Shown: piece by piece, positions 44,939-54,519 of the stretch
Layout of the letters: each line of letters begins with the position of its first letter
Numbering within the stretch: the stretch's first letter is position 1
Source of the DNA: Vreelandella sedimenti
Lineage (GTDB): Bacteria > Pseudomonadota > Gammaproteobacteria > Pseudomonadales > Halomonadaceae
Direction of reading: 5' to 3'
Assembly (NCBI RefSeq): GCF_013416325.1
Contig: NZ_JACCGK010000003.1
Location: forward strand, 1-64,000
DNA: 64,000 nt
The notes under the pieces: model-generated
Told to the model about the DNA's origin: nothing
Database searches by the model: none
What the model saw: the letters and a program-made list of their open reading frames with translations, nothing else
Made by a program: the position numbers and the translations under genes

Positions 44939-44969
44939 AAACAGCGCCTTATTAATTAAGGCGCTGTTT
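44939..44969. terminator. Bidirectional terminator between caiX and the esterase gene
   Basis: A 13-bp perfect stem (44939-44951 with 44957-44969) and 5-nt loop, GC-rich in the middle (AGCGCC), flanked by A and T runs suitable for both strands (TTTTAGTTTTT follows on the plus strand). It ends caiX transcription and also the minus-strand carnitine operon. The esterase stop codon lies within the loop. Confidence 0.88.
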
Positions 44970-45770
44970 TAGTTTTTGGCAAAAGTCCTGCCAAGCGGTA
45001 CTCATATCGGGTAGCCGCGCGTGGGCGTGAAGGGCAGCGTGTACCATGTGTGGTGCGCAGCGATAACCTACCGAGGCGCCTTCCTCGCGCCACTTTGCTA
45101 TTGTGACTTCGATGGGTAGTGTCAGTGGGTCTCTCTCTACGGTCAGCATTTCAATGCTTGTGGCAGGCGGGCGGCGATCCCGCTGAGTAGCAATGATTTC
45201 AGGACACTGTTGACGAATGCTGAGCACCTCGTCGCGTGAAAGTAGCGGCGCATCTTCTCCCAAGCATTCAAGGGAAAGCGCGCCAACGGTTGGGTAGATC
45301 AATCCTAGCGGTGGCGCTTCATTGCGCTGATGGGCAAGGTCGATAGCCAATCGCCCGCCTGCGCTGTCACCCACCAGCGCGACAGGTTGAATCGCTTCTA
45401 GCACCGTACGGCAGTCTGCCAACATGGCGGGGTAATCTACCTCTGGTGCCAGCCGATAGTTAACGCTTACCACTTCACGCTCAAGCATCTGGGCCAAGCT
45501 GGCGGCGGGGCCATGGTGGCTCTCTGTTGAGCCGATGGTAAAACCGCCGCCATGGATAAACAGCACGCAGCCTGGCATTCGCCGTTGGGGAATAAAGCGG
45601 CGCACGCTAACGCCTCCCAAAACGCTATTGTCGATCTGCATACCGGCAGGGTCGGGTGGGGCGAAGGTGTAACAAAGCTTATCGTAGGCGCGCCGTGTTT
45701 GAGGTAGGGGTAGCTCCTCCATCACGGCCAGCCCTGCGCTAAAGCGCTGAATAAAGGCGTCTACGTTCAT
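44952..45770 (-). CDS. Alpha/beta hydrolase (HSL family), likely acyl-carnitine esterase
   Basis: 272 residues. The oxyanion motif LFIHGGGFTIGS (about 69-80) and nucleophile elbow GDSAGG (about 139-144) define the hormone-sensitive-lipase group; the catalytic His would be in HMVHAALHAH near the end. It is the last gene of the minus-strand carnitine operon, 14 bp after the thioesterase gene. The matching position in Pseudomonas holds a lipolytic enzyme linked to short-chain acyl-carnitine use, so release of carnitine from acyl-carnitines is the likely job (inference). Confidence 0.85.
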   Translation of the reverse strand: MNVDAFIQRFSAGLAVMEELPLPQTRRAYDKLCYTFAPPDPAGMQIDNSVLGGVSVRRFIPQRRMPGCVLFIHGGGFTIGSTESHHGPAASLAQMLEREVVSVNYRLAPEVDYPAMLADCRTVLEAIQPVALVGDSAGGRLAIDLAHQRNEAPPLGLIYPTVGALSLECLGEDAPLLSRDEVLSIRQQCPEIIATQRDRRPPATSIEMLTVERDPLTLPIEVTIAKWREEGASVGYRCAPHMVHAALHAHARLPDMSTAWQDFCQKLKQRLN

Positions 45771-45784
45771 CTTTGCTGTAACCC

Positions 45785-46240
45785 TTAGCGTCGAATACCG
45801 ATGGTGCGGCCAGCAAGCTCCGGCCAGGCATCGTTATTTGCCTGTGACAGTGCAGCCACATGATTCGCAACCGCTTCTGGAAACGGGCTTGGTCGTCCTG
45901 AGGCTTGCTTCATGCCCATCAGCATCTGTTCGCTGGTTGCCAGCAGGTTGCCTTCGTCATCGAACATGGCGAAAAACACGTGCAGGCGTTTTGCATCGCT
46001 ATCGAGCAGCGTTAGATCAATATTCAGCGGCTGGCCTTGGTGCGCCTCGCGGCGATAGCAGAGGTGAGTTTCCAGCGTATAGATCGTGTAGCCATAGTGT
46101 TCACGGCCTGCTTCATCCAACCCAATGGTGTCGATAAGCGCCTCGCTGGCCTGGGAGAAGACGCGGGCGTACTCCGCGTCGTTCATATGCCCGTTGTAGT
46201 CGACCCACTCAGGGGCGACGTGGGTTTCATGGATGATCAT
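45785..46240 (-). CDS. cdhB: Hotdog-fold thioesterase, probable betainyl-CoA thioesterase
   Basis: 151 residues of the 4HBT thioesterase family: VAPEWVDYNGHMNDAEYARVF has the conserved Asp-Tyr-Asn-Gly-His-Met start (cut: DYNGHMNDAEY) and the rest is the helix plus sheet hotdog. In carnitine breakdown, dehydrocarnitine is cleaved to betainyl-CoA, which this enzyme hydrolyses to glycine betaine, a compatible solute. It overlaps cdhA by 1 nt (TAATG). Confidence 0.87.
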   Translation of the reverse strand: MIIHETHVAPEWVDYNGHMNDAEYARVFSQASEALIDTIGLDEAGREHYGYTIYTLETHLCYRREAHQGQPLNIDLTLLDSDAKRLHVFFAMFDDEGNLLATSEQMLMGMKQASGRPSPFPEAVANHVAALSQANNDAWPELAGRTIGIRR

Positions 46241-47193
46241 TAAATGCGCTCCTGTAGGCCTTCGGCTTCCGGCCAGTATTTTTGCACTACTTCCAGCAGC
46301 TCGACTAAAAAGTCATCCCGGCGCCGGTCCAGCGTGGCCACTGAACGGCCCGCGGCCTGGTGCTCACAGCCTTCGACCACTTTATCAATCAGTTCATCGG
46401 TGAGTTCTGGGGCTTCCAGCTTGGTCCAGGGCAGTTTAAGCGCTGGGCCAAATTGCTCCAGCATATGGCGCATGCCTGGTTCGCCGCCCGCTAGGTGAAA
46501 GGTTAAGAACGTGCCCATTAACGGCCAGCGGAGTCCACAGCCGTAAACCACGGCGGCATCGATCTCTTCGGTGGTCGCCACGCCATCGTTAACCAGATGC
46601 AGGGCTTCCCGCCACAACGCTTCCATTAAGCGGTCGGCGATGTGACCCTCAATTTCACGGCGAACCACCAGTGGGCGCATGGCGAGCGCCTGATACAGCT
46701 CTTGGGCGCTGGCGATCTGTGCGGGCTGGGTGGCCTCACCGCCAACAAGCTCTACCAATGGCAGTAAATACACCGGGTTGAAGGGGTGAGCGACGATCAC
46801 GCGCCCAGGCGCTTGTTGGCACTGCTGCTGCAGGTCGGTGGGCTTAAAGCCGGAGGTAGACGAGCCAATAATGACGCCCGGTGAGGCAGCAGCGTCAATA
46901 GCGGCTAAAATCTCTTGCTTTAGTGGTAGGCGCTCGGGCACGTTTTCCTGAATCAGGTCAGCGCCATCCACAGCTTTTTCAATCGTATCCGCAAAGGTTA
47001 GCCGCTCAGGGTTAGCATCGGGCGCTAAACCGAGCTGGGTTAACGAGGGCCAGGCATTGTCGATAAACGATTGGGTACGCGCCGGTGCCTTGGGATCTGG
47101 GTCGAAGGCAACGACGTCCCATCCTTGGGCGAGGGCGCGGGCAATCCAACCGTTGCCAATCACGCCGGTACCAATCACGGCTAAGCGGCTCAT
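46240..47193 (-). CDS. cdhA: L-carnitine 3-dehydrogenase
   Basis: 317 residues of the 3-hydroxyacyl-CoA dehydrogenase fold: NAD loop [16 protein letters not shown] at residues 5-20, catalytic His in [15 protein letters not shown] and the following Glu/Asn ([12 protein letters not shown]). It oxidises L-carnitine to 3-dehydrocarnitine. In some bacteria this enzyme is fused to the thioesterase; here the two are separate, adjacent genes. It overlaps cdhC by 4 nt. Confidence 0.92.
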   Translation of the reverse strand: MSRLAVIGTGVIGNGWIARALAQGWDVVAFDPDPKAPARTQSFIDNAWPSLTQLGLAPDANPERLTFADTIEKAVDGADLIQENVPERLPLKQEILAAIDAAASPGVIIGSSTSGFKPTDLQQQCQQAPGRVIVAHPFNPVYLLPLVELVGGEATQPAQIASAQELYQALAMRPLVVRREIEGHIADRLMEALWREALHLVNDGVATTEEIDAAVVYGCGLRWPLMGTFLTFHLAGGEPGMRHMLEQFGPALKLPWTKLEAPELTDELIDKVVEGCEHQAAGRSVATLDRRRDDFLVELLEVVQKYWPEAEGLQERI

Positions 47194-48110
47194 ACAGCAC
47201 CTCCTGCTGTGTTACCCATGATACGTCCGGTCATCGGATCGCGTAGTTTGAGATGAGCGCGGGTTTCTGCAGGTGTCATTACTCGGGCGCCGAGGTTTTC
47301 AATAATGGTCGACGCTTTCTCGACCAGTTGGCCGTTGTTAGCCAGCACGCCTTTCTCTAAAAACAGGTTATCTTCCAACCCAACCCGAGCGTGACCACCC
47401 AGCAGCACCGCCTGGGCGACCATAGGCATTTGATGGCGGCCAATGCCAAAAGCGGCCCAGTTAGCGTTGGCAGGTAATTTGTTACGCATGGCCAGCATCG
47501 TTTCTGTGTCTGCTTCGGCACCCCAGGGAATACCCAGACAGAGCTGATAGAGCGGGTCGCCATCGATCAAGCCCTCTTGCTGAAGCTGGCGGGCAAACCA
47601 GACGTGGCCCAGATCAAAGCACTCCAGCTCAGGCTTAACGCCTGCGGCCTGAACCAGGCGGGCGTGTTCGCGCAGCCAGTCTGCGGGGTTTACGTAGACC
47701 ATATCGCCAAAATTGAGGCTGCCGCAGTCCAGTGTGCACAGCTCGGGAAGCAGTTCGCCGACCGGGGCGTGACGCTCGGCGGGTGTTTGGATATCGGTGC
47801 CTGGGCCGCCGCGCGTTGGGTCGGTGACATCGGGTATCCAGTCGCCGCCGCCGCCAGCGGTGATGTTCATCACAATATCCACATCGGCCTCACGTACACG
47901 CTCCATCACTTCGCGGAACTGTTCAGTAGAGTGGCTGATGCCGCCGGTCTCTGGGTCGCGAACATGGATATGCGCGATGCTTGCCCCGGCATGCGCCGCT
48001 TCAATACAGGAAGCTGCAATGGCCTTGGGTGTAACAGGCACATTGGGGTTTTTTGCGGTGGTATCTCCCGCGCCTGTCACGGCACAGGTGAGAATGACAT
48101 TGCGGTTCAT
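47190..48110 (-). CDS. cdhC: Dehydrocarnitine cleavage enzyme (BKACE family, DUF849)
   Basis: 306 residues. [16 protein letters not shown] opens the TIM barrel, [10 protein letters not shown] holds the two zinc-binding His, and the third ligand Glu lies near [16 protein letters not shown] enzymes condense a beta-keto acid with acetyl-CoA and split it; next to cdhA the substrate should be 3-dehydrocarnitine, giving betainyl-CoA and acetoacetate. It is the first gene of the minus-strand carnitine operon. Confidence 0.92.
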   Translation of the reverse strand: MNRNVILTCAVTGAGDTTAKNPNVPVTPKAIAASCIEAAHAGASIAHIHVRDPETGGISHSTEQFREVMERVREADVDIVMNITAGGGGDWIPDVTDPTRGGPGTDIQTPAERHAPVGELLPELCTLDCGSLNFGDMVYVNPADWLREHARLVQAAGVKPELECFDLGHVWFARQLQQEGLIDGDPLYQLCLGIPWGAEADTETMLAMRNKLPANANWAAFGIGRHQMPMVAQAVLLGGHARVGLEDNLFLEKGVLANNGQLVEKASTIIENLGARVMTPAETRAHLKLRDPMTGRIMGNTAGGAV

Positions 48111-48175
48111 GGCGTGCTCTTTAGTCAGCAGTTTATTCGCTTACTAGTGTGTCGCCCTGTGCAGACATTAGTTGT

Positions 48176-48189
48176 CATAAAGCGACATT
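48176..48189. promoter_or_regulatory. Candidate CdhR half-site upstream of cdhC
   Basis: CATAAAGCGACATT is the reverse complement of AATGTCGCTTTATG, which matches TGTCGCTTAATG upstream of caiX at 11 of 12 positions. It is about 70 bp upstream of the cdhC start. Shared sites would let one regulator drive both carnitine transcripts. Confidence 0.45.
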
Positions 48190-48394
48190 CGCTATACACA
48201 ATGTGCGGTTTTTGATCTCCACTAATTAATCTACTCCTCCTCACTCTCAACGATGGGGATCACTCACTTAAAAAGTGCTGATTAGAAACTTGGGTAGCGG
48301 GAAATATTGACCGCCATGGTTGCCGATCTAAACTAAATAAGCCCGTGGCAAAGCTGATAACAAGTACAAACAACGTTATGAAGGAGTGCCTTCA

Positions 48395-49672
48395 ATGACC
48401 CATAAACCCGTTCTGCGGCCGCTATCTGCGTTCATCGCTTCTGCGGTGATCATCGGCTTACCCGCCGTTGCGACTGCCAATGAGCCTGAACTCAGCCAGA
48501 CTGAGGTGTTAACCGGTCTTGAAAACCCGTGGGATATGGCTTTTCTGCCTGATGGGACGATGTTTTACACCGAACGCTGTCGAGGGTTGTCGGTACGGCT
48601 ACCCGATGGTGAGGTAGAGCACCTGCTAGGCATGGAAGGCACGGACGAGTATGCCACCACCGCCGATGATCTTGTTTGCGAGGGACAGGCGGGGATGAAC
48701 GGTGTGGCGATCGACCCCGATTTTGACGAAAACCGGACAGTCTACGTTTACTCTGCTTCTAACATGTCTGAGCCACGCACCAATCGTGTGCTGCGTCTGA
48801 CGGTAAACAGTGAGTTTAATGAGGTATCGGATCGTACCGATATTGTCGAGGATATTCCGTACAAGCCTGCCGCCACCGACCATCCGTTCGGTGATGCTGG
48901 CGCCCATAATGGAGGACGTATCCGCTTCAGCCCTGAGGACGGTTACCTCTACGTGACCACCGGCGATAACCATAACAGCGAGATCCCCCAGTCTCCGAAA
49001 CTTCTAGGGGGCAAAGTTCTGCGCATTGACCGGGATGGCGAGGCTGCCGAGGGTAACGAACCGCCTGAGGGCTTTGATCCGCGGATTTATACCTATGGTC
49101 ACCGCAACGTACAGGGCATTACCTTCCACCCGAACACCGGCCAGCCCATAGTGACGGAACACGGCCCCTGGCATTCGGATGAAATCAATGCGCTGGTCAA
49201 TGGTGGTAACAGTGGCTGGGATCCGAAACCCAACATGGCTGGTCGCGGCGACTGCCCGGACGATTACTGCGGTTATGAGCCTAATCAGACCGAGGGGATG
49301 GACCCTAAAGAGCGTGCGGCCTATATGCCGGTGACCGACACCGAAACCTACCCCGACGCCATGAAACCGGCCTGGGGCAATGATGGCCTTTCTCAAGGCA
49401 TGGCGCCTGCCGAATTTCTGGTTGGTGAGCAGTGGGGCGATTGGGATGGTCGTCTGATTGTGGGGTTTATGGGCATCGGTTTCGGAGGCACCTCGGTAGG
49501 TCAGCGCATTAACCTGATTGATATTGCGGAGGATGGTCTTTCGGTCAATGACGTTGCCGAAATGCCGGTGCCTATGGGGGCAGCTCGTTTTCGGTCGCTA
49601 GTGCTGGGCCCGGATGGTGATCTTTATACGGCGGTTGATGAAGGCAGTATTTACCGCATCACACCGGAGTGA
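48395..49672 (+). CDS. Secreted PQQ-dependent sugar (aldose/sorbosone) dehydrogenase
   Basis: 425 residues from the ATG at 48395 (AAGGAG site). A signal peptide (AFIASAVIIGLPAVATA) is followed by a six-blade propeller of the soluble glucose/sorbosone dehydrogenase family: NPWDMAFLPDGTMFYTER, GAHNGGRIRFSPEDGYLY in part GAHNGGRI, with the catalytic His, YTYGHRNVQGITFHP and VTEHGPWHSDEINAL. It oxidises free sugars in the periplasm using PQQ and calcium. No PQQ synthesis genes are in the window. The small cytochrome c 99 bp downstream is the likely electron acceptor. Confidence 0.9.
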   Translation: MTHKPVLRPLSAFIASAVIIGLPAVATANEPELSQTEVLTGLENPWDMAFLPDGTMFYTERCRGLSVRLPDGEVEHLLGMEGTDEYATTADDLVCEGQAGMNGVAIDPDFDENRTVYVYSASNMSEPRTNRVLRLTVNSEFNEVSDRTDIVEDIPYKPAATDHPFGDAGAHNGGRIRFSPEDGYLYVTTGDNHNSEIPQSPKLLGGKVLRIDRDGEAAEGNEPPEGFDPRIYTYGHRNVQGITFHPNTGQPIVTEHGPWHSDEINALVNGGNSGWDPKPNMAGRGDCPDDYCGYEPNQTEGMDPKERAAYMPVTDTETYPDAMKPAWGNDGLSQGMAPAEFLVGEQWGDWDGRLIVGFMGIGFGGTSVGQRINLIDIAEDGLSVNDVAEMPVPMGAARFRSLVLGPDGDLYTAVDEGSIYRITPE

Positions 49673-49771
49673 GCTATTGGCAGCCGCGCTGGCGTATGCC
49701 TGTGCGGCTGCGAGCTCTTCAAGCCGCCTTAAGTTTTTTGATCAAGATCACTCCAATGGGAAAAGGTCACT

Positions 49772-50089
49772 ATGAAGGTATCACTGTTTTGCGCTATTGC
49801 GACGACGCTGCTAATGGGGTCGGCTCCTCTGCAGGCGGCAGATAAGTCGGCTGGAGAAACACTCTATGCGGACGCATGCGCTCAGTGTCACGGCCCAAAT
49901 GCACAAGGGATGGCTAGCTTTCCATCGCTTAGTGGTCGGGACGCGGAGTATATTACTTCTCGCCTTGAAACGTATCGGGCTGGTGAAAAGGTGGGGTCAA
50001 ACTCTTTTCTGATGATCCCCAACGCCACCGATTTGTCGGATGATGATATTGCTAACCTTGCCGCCTTTATCACTGAGAGTGGCGAGTGA
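49772..50089 (+). CDS. Small periplasmic class I cytochrome c
   Basis: 105 residues: signal peptide (LFCAIATTLLMGSAPLQAA), haem-binding CAQCHG at about 36-41 and an axial Met in SFLMIPNATDLSDDDI near residue 78, with the terminal helix IANLAAFI. Size and wording fit short c5/c553-type carriers. It probably takes electrons from the PQQ dehydrogenase upstream. Confidence 0.92.
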   Translation: MKVSLFCAIATTLLMGSAPLQAADKSAGETLYADACAQCHGPNAQGMASFPSLSGRDAEYITSRLETYRAGEKVGSNSFLMIPNATDLSDDDIANLAAFITESGE

Positions 50090-50165
50090 CTCTCTGCTTT
50101 GTACATTAGCTTCTAGGTTTGACCTGTGTATTTCATGGGGTTATTCCTCATCATAAGGAACAGTG

Positions 50166-50921
50166 TCAGCCTGCGTGGGAACTGGCATCGACAGGGTACC
50201 GACTACCCAGCCGATAGCGCGTGGAGGGATGCAAAAACTTAACGTAGGTGACCACCCGTGAAGAACTCCATGTGCGGCGCATTAACGCTAGGCATGGCTC
50301 GTCGGTATCGATCTCAAGCGCTTTAGCGTCTTCATCCGAGGGCAGTAGCGCGTCTACGATATGTTCTATTTCGTCTACGGGAATAGTGTTGAGTAAGTAG
50401 CGCGAAGGTTGGAGCGTGTCATCAAACTGCTGGAGAATAAAATCAGGAGCCATGGCTGGTGAAACGTAGCGATCCTCAAGCTGGACGGCGAGATCTTCCT
50501 CATAGTGAACACAGCGTAGGTGATAAACCGAGCTACCGGTCGTAAGCTCTAAGGCTGAGGCAATGGTGAACGGTGCTGCGACTCGTCCCAGTTCGAGTAC
50601 TTCACAATGATAGCGATGGCCGCGGGAAATGATCTCGTCGGCGATATTGGCTATTTGCAATAAATTGGAGTGAGGCTTGCGCTCCGCAATAAACGTACCT
50701 ACACCGCTGGTTCGTTCTAAGTAGCCCTCGTTCGTCAGCTCCCGCAAAGCCCGGTTTATCGTCATTCGCGACATCCCGAGTTCGTTAACCAACTGGTTTT
50801 CAGATGGAATCATATCACCAGGCTTCCAGAAACCTGAAGCCGTGCGCTCTAATACAAACTGTTTAGCCTGTAAATAGAGTGCTTTTGGGGCAGTCGTGCT
50901 ATCAGTATCGGTTTTTTTCAT
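50166..50921 (-). CDS. HutC-type GntR regulator (first of two paralogues)
   Basis: 251 residues: winged helix (MIPSENQLVNELGMSRMTINRAL in part ELGMSRMTINRAL; GYLERTSGVGTFIAE) and UTRA effector domain (QLEDRYVSPAMAPDF, RTWSSSRVVTYVKFLHP). It is clearly related to the protein at 62557-63270 over its whole length. HutC binds urocanate. It is the last gene of the transporter/aminotransferase run, 35 bp after the dioxygenase gene, so it is probably cotranscribed with them. Having two such regulators suggests two related but different inducers. Confidence 0.88.
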   Translation of the reverse strand: MKKTDTDSTTAPKALYLQAKQFVLERTASGFWKPGDMIPSENQLVNELGMSRMTINRALRELTNEGYLERTSGVGTFIAERKPHSNLLQIANIADEIISRGHRYHCEVLELGRVAAPFTIASALELTTGSSVYHLRCVHYEEDLAVQLEDRYVSPAMAPDFILQQFDDTLQPSRYLLNTIPVDEIEHIVDALLPSDEDAKALEIDTDEPCLALMRRTWSSSRVVTYVKFLHPSTRYRLGSRYPVDASSHAG

Positions 50922-50956
50922 TCGCTATTCCGGTGATGATAAAATAGGCCTAGCTT

Positions 50957-51766
50957 CTAGGGGAGCCGGTAGACAATTGGGAACTCAGACCCTGTTAATG
51001 CATCGCCGTTCTGCAAGGTGAGATGGGCAAAAGGCGGAGACCCTTTGCCGCCCCGATCAACAAAGCGGGCATTGTCACCCAACCAGCGAGCGGAGAACAC
51101 CCTGCGACGCTGGAGAGAAGTGTTGGCAGAGGCACCGTGAACCGTACGAAAATCAAAAGCAACTGCATCTCCAGGCGATAAAGCCCACTGCAGGATGCGG
51201 TACTGGGAATGGTCGGCATCAATGTCCGGCAGCTCTTCACGAGTATCTCCTTGATAAAGATCGCTGCCGTCAAAGCGTTTGGGACGGTGAAGCTTATTCC
51301 AGCGGTGTGACCCTGCAATACATTTTAGAGATGTCTCACATGCTACGGCATCCAAGGGGATCCAAAAGCTAATGCACTGTGTGCTCTCAACACAATAATA
51401 GGGTTGATCCTGATGCCATGGGGTCACTTGCGAGGAGCCGGGCTCTTTGACGAGCACGTGATCGTGGAAAAACTGCGCCTGTCTTGAACCCATTAATTTG
51501 CAGGCCAGTTCAGCAACAGAAGACTCGGTAACAAAACGCGAAAATGGTTCGATGCGCTGCCAGTTGCATAAATCCTGAAAGAAGGGGGCCGAACCATCAT
51601 TGGGCTGATAGGAACGCTCCAGAGGGCTTGGCGATTCAATCAGCGTATCGACCCCTTCGCGCAGTGGTTCAACCCACGCGCTGAACAGGCCGCGAAGCAC
51701 CACGGCTCCTTCTCGCTGGAAGGTTTCAACGAGTGAGTCATCTAGATTGGTGCTGGAAATGTCCAT
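50957..51766 (-). CDS. Phytanoyl-CoA dioxygenase (PhyH)-family Fe(II)/2-oxoglutarate oxygenase
   Basis: 269 residues from the ATG at 51766 (AGAGG site; a TTG seven codons upstream is weaker). The iron site is TPWHQDQPY (H-x-D) and FRTVHGAS (distal His), with a 2-oxoglutarate Arg in RRRVFSARW. Members hydroxylate or demethylate small molecules, such as ectoine or N-methyl compounds. Placement between a HisC-type aminotransferase and a HutC-type regulator suggests an imidazole or methylated amino-acid substrate (inference). Confidence 0.85.
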   Translation of the reverse strand: MDISSTNLDDSLVETFQREGAVVLRGLFSAWVEPLREGVDTLIESPSPLERSYQPNDGSAPFFQDLCNWQRIEPFSRFVTESSVAELACKLMGSRQAQFFHDHVLVKEPGSSQVTPWHQDQPYYCVESTQCISFWIPLDAVACETSLKCIAGSHRWNKLHRPKRFDGSDLYQGDTREELPDIDADHSQYRILQWALSPGDAVAFDFRTVHGASANTSLQRRRVFSARWLGDNARFVDRGGKGSPPFAHLTLQNGDALTGSEFPIVYRLP

Positions 51767-51804
51767 TGGATTAACCTCTGTGTTCAAGCATTGAGCTATC
51801 TAGG

Positions 51805-52959
51805 TCAGGGAGTATTAAGGCCGTGAGCGAAGGCGGCTGGTGCGGGTTGAAGAGAAGCTGACAGCGCGGCAAGAAATTGATCGTTCTGATCTCGGCTGCC
51901 AATCGAGACCCGCACCCAGTGGGTGTATCCCGTTTCGAGCCATGGTTTAACGATCACTCCATGGGTCAGTAGCACTTCATGCAAGGCGTCTGATACCTGA
52001 TCTGTTCTGAAAAATAGGAAGTTAGCCCGAGAAGGCACTACCGTTAGATGCATGTCTTTAAGCACCTTGGTAACACGCTCGCGTTCGCGAATGGTCGCTT
52101 CAAGCCCTATATTTAGGTGGGTCTCATCCTGCAGTGCGGCTAGCGCAGCCACTTGAGCGAGACGGTTGACGTTAAATGGCGTGCGTAGGCGATCAATCAG
52201 GTCGGCAAGCGCTGGACTACTCACAATGCCATAGCCCAGGCGTAATCCTGCCAGGGCGTAGGCTTTTGAGAAGGTGCGCAAAACGATCCATGGTGTCTGC
52301 TGTTGGGATAGTCGAGCCAGTACATCTGGGTAGTCGGGGCTCGCCTGGGCGTACTCGTAATAGGCCTCGTCGAAGACGAGTAGGGTGGCGGGTGTTAACG
52401 CATTAAGCAGCCGATCTAACTGATTGGCTGATAGCGTGCTGCCAACCGGATTGGAAGGTGAAGAGAACATCAGCATACGTGGTGGCTCAATGAGTGCTTC
52501 AAGCAGCCCATCAATATCGAAACGTCCGCCATCCAACATGGGGACAGCGTGAATATGCGCCCCAAGCGAGTGCGGATATAGCGTGTGCAGGCCGAAGGCT
52601 GGGGTGATAGTGACCAAGGTGTCACCGTGATCAAGAAACACCCGGCACAAAATCGCAATCAGATCTTCCGAGCCATTTCCAAATACCAGCCGCTCGGGTT
52701 CAATCTCAAAGCGTGCCACGAGCGCATCTCGTAACAGGCCACAGGAGGCGTCAGGGTAAAGGCCGCTATCGGTGATAGCACTAGAGATGGCGGTGGCTAC
52801 CTGGGGGGAGGGGCCATACGGGTTTTCATTGCTACCGAGTTTGGCAATTTTTGACACGCCAAAGCGCTTGCCTACCTGCTCGCTGGAAAGCCCAGCATTG
52901 TAGCCTTCGAGTTCGCGAACTTCTCGGCGCGCGAGAGGAGTGGGGTCGAGAGGCAGCAT
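51805..52959 (-). CDS. Histidinol-phosphate-aminotransferase-like enzyme, probably catabolic
   Basis: 384 residues, a fold-type I PLP aminotransferase: LGSNENPYGPSP near the start, VFDEAYYEYA (PLP Asp), RTFSKAYALAGLRLGYG (PLP Lys) and the substrate Arg in WVRVSIGSRDQN. It belongs with HisC enzymes, but it sits with uptake and degradation genes rather than with his biosynthesis. It could transaminate imidazole-pyruvate to histidine. The start overlaps the ATPase stop by 1 nt (TAATG). Confidence 0.85.
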   Translation of the reverse strand: MLPLDPTPLARREVRELEGYNAGLSSEQVGKRFGVSKIAKLGSNENPYGPSPQVATAISSAITDSGLYPDASCGLLRDALVARFEIEPERLVFGNGSEDLIAILCRVFLDHGDTLVTITPAFGLHTLYPHSLGAHIHAVPMLDGGRFDIDGLLEALIEPPRMLMFSSPSNPVGSTLSANQLDRLLNALTPATLLVFDEAYYEYAQASPDYPDVLARLSQQQTPWIVLRTFSKAYALAGLRLGYGIVSSPALADLIDRLRTPFNVNRLAQVAALAALQDETHLNIGLEATIRERERVTKVLKDMHLTVVPSRANFLFFRTDQVSDALHEVLLTHGVIVKPWLETGYTHWVRVSIGSRDQNDQFLAALSASLQPAPAAFAHGLNTP

Positions 52960-53843
52960 TAGTTCTCTTGCTCCGTTGTGGTATGCCAGAAGGCGTTGCG
53001 GTCGAGATAGTTCTGCAAAAATTGGCGCAGGCGGGGATGCTGGGTGTCGCGGAATACTTCGCTGGGCGTACCACGGGTAACGATACTGCCTTGATCAAGA
53101 AAGACGACGGTGTCAGCAACTTGGGCGGCAAAGCCCATCTCGTGAGTCACTACCACCATGGTCATGCCTTCAAGAGCGAGCTGTTTCATCACTGCCAACA
53201 CCTCGCCAACCAGTTCAGGGTCGAGTGCCGAGGTAGGCTCATCGAAGAGCATAATCTTGGGCTCCATCGCCAGTGCTCGGGCAATGGCCACGCGCTGCTG
53301 TTGGCCACCGGAAAGACGCGCTGGGTACTCTTTTGCTTTCTCAGCCAAGCCAACTTTGTCGAGCACCTCCATGGCGCGCTTTTCAGCCTCGTTGCGTTTT
53401 ATTCCACGTACTCTAACCAAGGCCTCGGTAACATTGCCCAGCGCTGTCATATGCGGCCATAGGTTGAACTGCTGAAAAACGATACCAAGATTGCGCCGGG
53501 CCTGATTGAGTCGGGTGCGTCCGGCGTGCTTGCGGCGACCCCGGTCATCAATTTCCCAGCCGAGTAAGCGCCCTTCAATATGAATTTCCCCTTCGTCATA
53601 CTCCTCAAGGAAAGCCATGCTGCGCAACAGCGTGCTCTTACCCGAGCCCGATGGGCCGATCAAACAGACGACCTCCGAGTGATGCACGCTTAAATTAATA
53701 TCAGCGAGTACTTGATGATTGCCAAAGCGCTTGCCAACGGCGGAAAGGTGAATGATGGGTGACGCCTTATCCGGCCCTTTTGGCGTGGCTTCAAGGTTAG
53801 AAGCAGCAGGGGGAGACGTAGAAGGGGATAGGGAAAGCGGCAT
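52959..53843 (-). CDS. Polar amino-acid ABC transporter ATP-binding protein
   Basis: 294 residues from the ATG at 53843 (AGGAG site; the open frame extends 48 codons further without support). Walker A is GPSGSGKST, signature [15 protein letters not shown], Walker [15 protein letters not shown]-loop VVTHEMGFA. This is the HisP/GlnQ branch for histidine and other polar amino acids. About 30 residues of low-complexity Ser/Pro sequence precede the domain, an unusual extension. Confidence 0.92.
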   Translation of the reverse strand: MPLSLSPSTSPPAASNLEATPKGPDKASPIIHLSAVGKRFGNHQVLADINLSVHHSEVVCLIGPSGSGKSTLLRSMAFLEEYDEGEIHIEGRLLGWEIDDRGRRKHAGRTRLNQARRNLGIVFQQFNLWPHMTALGNVTEALVRVRGIKRNEAEKRAMEVLDKVGLAEKAKEYPARLSGGQQQRVAIARALAMEPKIMLFDEPTSALDPELVGEVLAVMKQLALEGMTMVVVTHEMGFAAQVADTVVFLDQGSIVTRGTPSEVFRDTQHPRLRQFLQNYLDRNAFWHTTTEQEN

Positions 53844-53856
53844 AGCTAGCTCCTGT

Positions 53857-54519
53857 TCAACGCTGCAAGTAGGTGCCGACGCGGCGCTCAAGCCACCTGC
53901 CCGCCCGTGAGGTGATCTCAATGAGTAGCAGGTAGGCGATGCAGAGAACCAATAGCGTTTCAATAAAGGTAAACGTGCGGGTACCAATGCCCGTAAGCAC
54001 GGCGGTTAACTCAGGCACTGTGATAATCGAGAGAACGGCGGTCTCTTTGCATAGGATTGTCAGCATATTGATGATCGATGGCAGGATTAGTACCAGCATT
54101 TGCGGCAGCTGTACTCGCCACATAAGTTGTAGTCGACCTAGTCCCAGGCACTCGCCTGCTTCCAGTTGCCCGCGGGGAACCGCGGCGAAGCCGCTACGAA
54201 AAATCTCAGCGAAATAGACGCTGCTATAGCCCGCGATACACACCACCCCAGCGGTGATGGCACCGAGACGAAGGCCGAACGATGGGCCACCGTAGTAGAC
54301 CAGAAACAGAATCACCAAAAAGGGAGTACCGCGTACTAGCTCGATGAATACTCTGAGCAAGCGTTGCAATGGTCGACCACCAAATAGCATCAGCGCTGCG
54401 ATAAGTAACCCTGCAATAAGGCCCAGCACGCTACCTGCCAGCCAGGTGTAAATGGTGACTAAAAATGCGTTCCAGATCGCGTCGGCATTGGCAGTAATAA
54501 TGGATAGATCGAAAGTCAC
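53857..54519 (-). CDS. Polar amino-acid ABC transporter permease (second)
   Basis: 220 residues with five hydrophobic segments and the HisMQ-type loop [21 protein letters not shown] in part [14 protein letters not shown], which contacts the ATPase. The ATG overlaps the upstream permease stop by 4 nt. It forms a heterodimer with that permease for import of a histidine-like amino acid. Confidence 0.92.
   Translation of the reverse strand: MTFDLSIITANADAIWNAFLVTIYTWLAGSVLGLIAGLLIAALMLFGGRPLQRLLRVFIELVRGTPFLVILFLVYYGGPSFGLRLGAITAGVVCIAGYSSVYFAEIFRSGFAAVPRGQLEAGECLGLGRLQLMWRVQLPQMLVLILPSIINMLTILCKETAVLSIITVPELTAVLTGIGTRTFTFIETLLVLCIAYLLLIEITSRAGRWLERRVGTYLQR

Noticed and set aside
48626..48973. 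Long minus-strand frame inside the PQQ dehydrogenase gene
   Set aside because: Shadow of a well-supported gene; no ribosome site and no domain.
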